Notes under the pieces: generated by a model
Seen by the model: the letters and a program-made list of their open reading frames with translations, nothing else
Told to the model about the DNA's origin: nothing
Databases searched by the model: none
Program-made: the position numbers and the translations under genes
DNA from: an uncultured Lachnospiraceae bacterium
Lineage (GTDB): Bacteria; Bacillota; Clostridia; Lachnospirales; Lachnospiraceae
Length of the DNA stretch: 64,000 bases
Reading direction: 5' to 3'
Assembly: GCA_910578825.1 (NCBI GenBank)
Contig: CAJTSB010000003.1
Location: forward strand, 21,245 to 85,244
Shown here: piece after piece, positions 60,520 to 64,000 of the stretch
Position numbering within the stretch: the stretch's first letter is position 1
How the letters are laid out: every line of letters begins with the position of its first letter

Positions 60520-61710
60520 ATGAACAGAAATTCAATCAGAAGAGCAACTACATGTTGCCTGACCGCAGCAGTTGTATTGTCCAGCAGTTCATTTATAACA
60601 CATGCAGCAGTGAATGCAGGCGTAGGAAATTTGATTTCAGCTAATCAGAGCGAAGTAGAGGTTGGAAGCGAGATAAGCTCAACCGCAGGTGTTTCCGGGA
60701 CAATTGCCAAGTCTCTGGGAAAGAAATCAGATTCTGCTCAGGTAGCACAGAACGAGAAGGCAGTTGTGAAATCTGAATATGATGACATAGCAATCGCGCA
60801 GGTAGATAATTATGTAAATGTCCGTTCAACCGCAGGTGAGGACGGAGAGGTACTTGGAAAATTATATAACGATTCTGCATGTACCGTTCTCGGAACTGAG
60901 GGAGACTGGTACAAGATTCACTCCGGTGACGTAGAAGGCTACATAAAAGCAGAATTCCTGGAAGTTGGAAACGCTGAACTGGCAAAATCCGTTGGACGCC
61001 GTGTGGCAGATGTTAAGACAGATTCTTTAAATGTCCGTTCAGATGCCAATACAGAATCAGAAGTTCTTGGACAGGTTCCGGAAGGTGAGGAGCTTTCTAT
61101 CGTAGAAGAAAAAGATGGTTGGGTAAAGGTTTCCATCGAGGAAGGCGAAGGCTGGGTTTCCAGTGAGTTTGTTGATTGCAGTACCCACTATATTGTTGCA
61201 GAGTCCAAGGAAGCGGAAGAGGCTCGCCTGAAGAAAGAAGCGGAAGAGAGAAAGGCAGCAGAGGAGGCAGCAAGAAGAGCAGCCAGCAGTTCCTCAAGAT
61301 CCAGAGGTTCTTCCAGTTCGGGCGGCAGTGCAGCGCCGAGCAGAAGTTATGCTCCGCCAAGCGGCGGCAATGGACAGGCAGTTGCAAATTATGCTTGCCA
61401 GTTCGTTGGTAATCCGTATGTATACGGTGGGACAAGCTTAACAAATGGAGCGGACTGTTCTGGATTTGTAATGAGTGTTTACGCAGCATTTGGCGTAGGA
61501 CTTCCACATTCCTCCAGCGCGCTTGCAGGTGTTGGCTATGGCGTTGACCCAGGAGCAATGCAGCCGGGAGATATTGTTTGCTACAGCGGACATGTTGGAA
61601 TTTATGTAGGCAATAACACGATTGTCCATGCAAGTACCGAGGCAACAGGAATTAAATATACCTCTCCTGCAAACTATCGTGCAATTGTAGCAGTTAGAAG
61701 AATTTTTTAA
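60520..61710 (+). CDS. Secreted SH3-domain NlpC/P60 cell-wall endopeptidase
   Basis: 396 residues; ATG 60520 follows GGAGGG (ATG 60508 would overlap it). Signal peptide ~1-30 (SSSSFITHAAV). Two SH3b domains that bind the wall (NVRSTAGEDGEVLGKLY ~105 and NVRSDANTESEVLGQVPEG ~172), a helical charged linker rich in Glu/Lys/Ala, a Ser-rich spacer, and the C-terminal NlpC/P60 domain with catalytic Cys313 (GADCSGF) and His358 (GHVGIYVG). Cleaves stem-peptide bonds in peptidoglycan. Strong consensus promoter with a WalR-like site, and a strong terminator. Confidence 0.93.
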   Translation: MNRNSIRRATTCCLTAAVVLSSSSFITHAAVNAGVGNLISANQSEVEVGSEISSTAGVSGTIAKSLGKKSDSAQVAQNEKAVVKSEYDDIAIAQVDNYVNVRSTAGEDGEVLGKLYNDSACTVLGTEGDWYKIHSGDVEGYIKAEFLEVGNAELAKSVGRRVADVKTDSLNVRSDANTESEVLGQVPEGEELSIVEEKDGWVKVSIEEGEGWVSSEFVDCSTHYIVAESKEAEEARLKKEAEERKAAEEAARRAASSSSRSRGSSSSGGSAAPSRSYAPPSGGNGQAVANYACQFVGNPYVYGGTSLTNGADCSGFVMSVYAAFGVGLPHSSSALAGVGYGVDPGAMQPGDIVCYSGHVGIYVGNNTIVHASTEATGIKYTSPANYRAIVAVRRIF

Positions 61711-61728
61711 GAATATATAACGAAAGAT

Positions 61729-61770
61729 ACCGGATTACAGTTTAGCTGTAATCCGGTTATTTTTTCTTTT
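61729..61770 (+). terminator. Terminator of the NlpC/P60 gene
   Basis: Perfect 12-bp stem ACCGGATTACAG (61729-61740) / CTGTAATCCGGT (61746-61757), loop TTTAG, then a long T-rich tract. Confidence 0.95.
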
Positions 61771-62097
61771 CCAGAAGGGTTTTGCGAAATTGTTACACAA
61801 TTCATGCTTTTTTGACAAAAATTCTTTTTCGGAAAATGCTGAAATATTTTGACAAAAAATAACCGTAACAAAATGCACAAAATCCAAAGACCGACATAAA
61901 GTTACAAAATTCGTTACAAAAGTTATCCACAAAATATTTGCATGTAAAAAAGCAGGATTTTGAGTTATACACGAAGTTATCAACGTTATCCACAAAAAAT
62001 ACGACAAAAAACGAGTTTACATAGTAAATAAATCAAAACATGTGTTTTGTGGAGTTGTAATAAATTTAATATTTTGGGAAAAATATGAAGAAAATAA

Positions 62098-62126
62098 TTG
62101 ACAATCAAAAAAACAAAAAATAATAT
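62098..62126 (+). promoter_or_regulatory. Distal promoter of the tagA-like gene
   Basis: TTGACA (62098-62103), 17 bases, TAATAT (62121-62126). Confidence 0.6.
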
Positions 62127-62168
62127 TTTGATGCCAAAAATATCTGTCAATTATTCCAAAAACGGTAG

Positions 62169-62197
62169 TTGAAAAAATTTCCTTTATTTGGTATACT
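62169..62197 (+). promoter_or_regulatory. Proximal promoter of the tagA-like gene
   Basis: TTGAAA (62169-62174), 17 bases, TATACT (62192-62197). Confidence 0.6.
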
Positions 62198-62216
62198 TCT
62201 AAAATAGTTTATATTT

Positions 62217-62245
62217 AGATTCGGGTGTTATGCACACCCGAATCT
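62217..62245 (+). other. Perfect hairpin in the tagA-like leader
   Basis: 12-bp stem AGATTCGGGTGT (62217-62228) / ACACCCGAATCT (62234-62245) with a 5-base loop and no T tract, so not a simple terminator. The loop region also spells TTATGCACA (62228-62236), a DnaA-box match that may be coincidental. Confidence 0.6.
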
Positions 62246-62316
62246 ATTCAGGTAAAAAATACATGGATGTCTGATATAACGAATATTCATCAGTAAATGG
62301 AAGAGTATGGTGTAGT

Positions 62317-63009
62317 ATGGTGAAAAGGTTAGAAATCCTGGGCGTAAAGCTTAATAATTATACTGTTCGGGAAGCAATGCTTAAAATTGAGGTGTGTTGG
62401 AATAATACCATTATGAGTACCGTGGAAACCATTTCGATGGACACGCTGGTAAAGGCGCAGTCAGACGAATTGGTAAGAAGTTGCATAGAAAATCTGGATT
62501 TGGCAATTATTTGTGATAAGGAGATTTTGAAGGCGGCGGGGCTCGTCTCGACGCAACGCATGAAAGAGACGATGGAAAATGAGTTTATGAAGGAATTTCT
62601 GAGACGTGCCGTGCGCAATCGGCGTACTGTTTATCTTCTGGGAGAGACGGAGGAGCAGGTTGGATTATTGCAGGAATATCTGAATGGGAAGTATGAGAGG
62701 ATTAAAATTGCAGGCATGTATACATTGTCTGCGTGTAATGGCGATTATGATACTGTCATCAATGAGATTAATATTGCCACGCCGGATGTGATTCTCTCAG
62801 TGATTCCTACGCCGGAACAGGAGTATTTTCTGAAAGAGCATAAGGAAAAACTCAACGCCAAGATATGGTACGGGCTGGGAGCAGATTATGCGGGCCGGCA
62901 GGGAAAATCCGAAGTGGCAGGTTTTGCTCGAAAACTGATACAAAAAGGAATTTTGCATACGCGGCTGATGCGATATAAAAAAAGTGACGGTGAGGAAGGA
63001 AATGAATAA
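62317..63009 (+). CDS. WecG/TagA/CpsF-family glycosyltransferase
   Basis: 230 residues. Family members transfer ManNAc or related sugars to lipid-linked GlcNAc in teichoic-acid or capsule synthesis. Motifs: VETISMDTLVKAQSDELV (conserved N-terminal substrate region), VYLLGETEEQVGLL, TPDVILSVIPTPEQEYFLKEH and KIWYGLGADYAGRQGKSEVA near the end. The usual D-base motif region (TISMD) has Met-Asp at the expected place. Slightly short of the usual ~245. Its 3' end overlaps the YitT gene by 8 bases. Confidence 0.85.
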   Translation: MVKRLEILGVKLNNYTVREAMLKIEVCWNNTIMSTVETISMDTLVKAQSDELVRSCIENLDLAIICDKEILKAAGLVSTQRMKETMENEFMKEFLRRAVRNRRTVYLLGETEEQVGLLQEYLNGKYERIKIAGMYTLSACNGDYDTVINEINIATPDVILSVIPTPEQEYFLKEHKEKLNAKIWYGLGADYAGRQGKSEVAGFARKLIQKGILHTRLMRYKKSDGEEGNE

Positions 63010-63877
63010 AGTTTCTATGAATAAAAGGAATCCTGTGCTCTTGTATCTGGCAATTATCGCTGGCACAGGGGTTTTGGCGTTTGCCATCAAGTGTATTTTT
63101 GATCCGGTAGGTCTTGTTACAGGGGGATTTACCGGTATTGCAATTTTACTGAAAAAATTGACAGAGTTTTTCTATGCGGGAGGCGTTCCACTGTGGTTTG
63201 CAAACCTTGCCTTAAATATTCCGTTTTTTGTGATCGCATTATGGCTGAAGGGAAAGCGGTTCATCTGGAGGACAGGGTTTGCCACAGTGCTGCTTTCCGT
63301 GTGGCTGTATGTAATACCGGAAATAGATTTTGTGGATGGTGATTATATTCTGGCATCCATTTTTGGCGGCGTGCTTGTGGGCGTTGCCATGGGTATGATT
63401 CTCTGGGCTGAAGCGACTACCGGCGGTACGGAGATGGTGGCGGTGCTCATACAGGGCTGGCTCAAACATTACTCGGTAGCGCAGATTATGCAGGTGCTGG
63501 ACGGACTCATTGTCGTTGTCGGAATGTATGTGTTTGGCCTGCGCCCCTCCATGTATGCGATTGTGGCAATTTTTATTTCATCGAAAGTGATGGATAATAT
63601 TTTGGAGGGCGTGAAATTTTCTAAGGCAGCATATATTATTACGGATTCTTATGAAGAAATTGCCAGGAAGGTGATGGAGGAACTGGAGCGCGGGGTAACC
63701 GGAATGGAGGCGCATGGCATGTATTCCGGCGATAAGAAATGCGTGTTGTATTGTGTGGTGTCCAAGAAAGAGATTGTCCGTTTGAAGGAGCTTGTGCATC
63801 AGGTAGACAAGGATGCGTTTGTGGTCGTTGGTGATGTGAGGGAAGTGCTCGGTGAAGGGTTTGTATACTATGCCTAA
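63002..63877 (+). CDS. YitT family membrane protein (DUF161 + DUF2179)
   Basis: 291 residues; ATG 63002 chosen over GTG 62984, with AGGAAGG just upstream. Five to six membrane segments in the first 190 residues (DPVGLVTGGFTGIAILLKKL signature, EATTGGTEMVAVLIQ). A cytosolic C-terminal DUF2179 domain follows (MEELERGVTGMEAHGMYSG, VVVGDVREVLGEGF). Transport of an unknown substrate is assumed for the family. Coupled to the glycosyltransferase by overlap, though no functional link is known. Confidence 0.9.
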   Translation: MNKVSMNKRNPVLLYLAIIAGTGVLAFAIKCIFDPVGLVTGGFTGIAILLKKLTEFFYAGGVPLWFANLALNIPFFVIALWLKGKRFIWRTGFATVLLSVWLYVIPEIDFVDGDYILASIFGGVLVGVAMGMILWAEATTGGTEMVAVLIQGWLKHYSVAQIMQVLDGLIVVVGMYVFGLRPSMYAIVAIFISSKVMDNILEGVKFSKAAYIITDSYEEIARKVMEELERGVTGMEAHGMYSGDKKCVLYCVVSKKEIVRLKELVHQVDKDAFVVVGDVREVLGEGFVYYA

Positions 63878-63908
63878 GACAAAAAATCTTATATTTCGAA
63901 AAATAATT

Positions 63909-63950
63909 GAGGAAATGCATAAAAAATATGGATTTCCTCTTTCTTTTTTT
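63909..63950 (+). terminator. Terminator of the tagA-yitT unit
   Basis: Stem GAGGAAAT (63909-63916) / ATTTCCTC (63932-63939) followed by a long T-rich tract (63940-63950). Confidence 0.85.
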
Positions 63951-64000
63951 GTCATTTTGTCTTAAAATACGTAATATAGCTTATGTTATGAGAAGCTGTG

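Larger units (their letters stand above)
61771..62316 (+). other. AT-rich gene-free region with phased DnaA boxes
   Basis: No supported gene. Perfect DnaA boxes TTATCCACA lie at 61923-61931 and 61986-61994, a near-match TTATACACG at 61965-61973 and a weaker TTATCAACG at 61977-61985; all face the same way. Distances 42 and 21 bases equal four and two helical turns. GTTACAAAA is repeated at 61901 and 61913. Very AT-rich DNA follows (62050-62215), with an inverted repeat AATAATTGACA (62093-62103) / TGTCAATTATT (62145-62155). Two sigma-A type promoters for the next gene lie in the AT-rich part. Confidence 0.7.

Noticed and set aside
61771..62316. Calling this region oriC outright
   Set aside because: DnaA boxes and AT-rich DNA are present but dnaA/dnaN are absent and strand-skew cannot be judged from one window, so only a DnaA-box cluster is claimed.

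Overview
The window looks like a chromosomal segment of an anaerobic gut-type Firmicute, most likely a Lachnospiraceae (Clostridium cluster XIVa) member. This rests on the gene set rather than on a database match: surface proteins ending in Lys-rich Big2 or Fn3 domains, a butyryl-CoA:acetate CoA-transferase-like enzyme, [FeFe]-hydrogenase maturation (HydF and a TM1266-type regulator), type III glutamine synthetase, a Trp T-box, a SAM-I riboswitch and the uvrC-hprK-murB-rapZ-whiA cluster. No phage, IS element, rRNA or CRISPR array is visible.

Layout. 1-10.2 kb: the end of a furanose/ribose-type sugar ABC importer (ATPase tail, two permeases), then two large convergent secreted GH43 glycosidases that are paralogues of each other. 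10.4-16 kb: CoA-transferase, chemotaxis receptor, AIM24-family protein, and metK under a SAM riboswitch. 16-20.3 kb: dGTPase and a large repeat-bearing surface protein. 20.3-25.4 kb: a Trp T-box and trpC-F-B-A-D (no trpE/G here). 25.4-31.8 kb: YbaK-type deacylase, DegV protein, TrkA-TrkH potassium uptake, two small genes and hydF. 31.9-35.5 kb: two tandem paralogous sigma factors, a HAD phosphatase, and pyrG on the minus strand. 35.7-46.3 kb: ftsH with a long acidic repeat tail, uvrC, hprK, an M18 aminopeptidase, murB, rapZ, whiA and a lipid kinase. 46.5-52.6 kb: aldolase, then a nitrogen block of glnN, an Amt-PII fusion and a receiver-like protein. 52.7-64 kb: PBP1A (minus), YigZ, tRNA-Gln, acyl-ACP thioesterase, CvfB, CPBP protease, YjfB (minus), thioredoxin reductase, a secreted SH3-NlpC/P60 hydrolase, a 600-bp AT-rich gene-free region with phased DnaA boxes, a TagA-type glycosyltransferase and a YitT protein.

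How the genes work together. The first block degrades and imports plant-type furanosides. trp and metK are controlled by amino-acid-sensing leader RNAs. The nitrogen block joins ammonium uptake, its PII gate and ammonium assimilation, and both glnN and amt have terminator-like leader hairpins.

Most unusual observations. (1) A ~100-bp element present twice (29.9 kb and 59.3 kb), each copy just upstream of an unrelated gene, carries a Shine-Dalgarno sequence, a similar 23-codon ORF and conserved hairpins. (2) Helically phased DnaA boxes sit beside AT-rich DNA, with no dnaA gene in the window. (3) FtsH has an acidic minisatellite tail of about 230 residues. (4) The Amt-PII fusion lacks the T-loop tyrosine. 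(5) TTGTACAA half-operators are repeated at about 20 bp upstream of the first GH43 gene.
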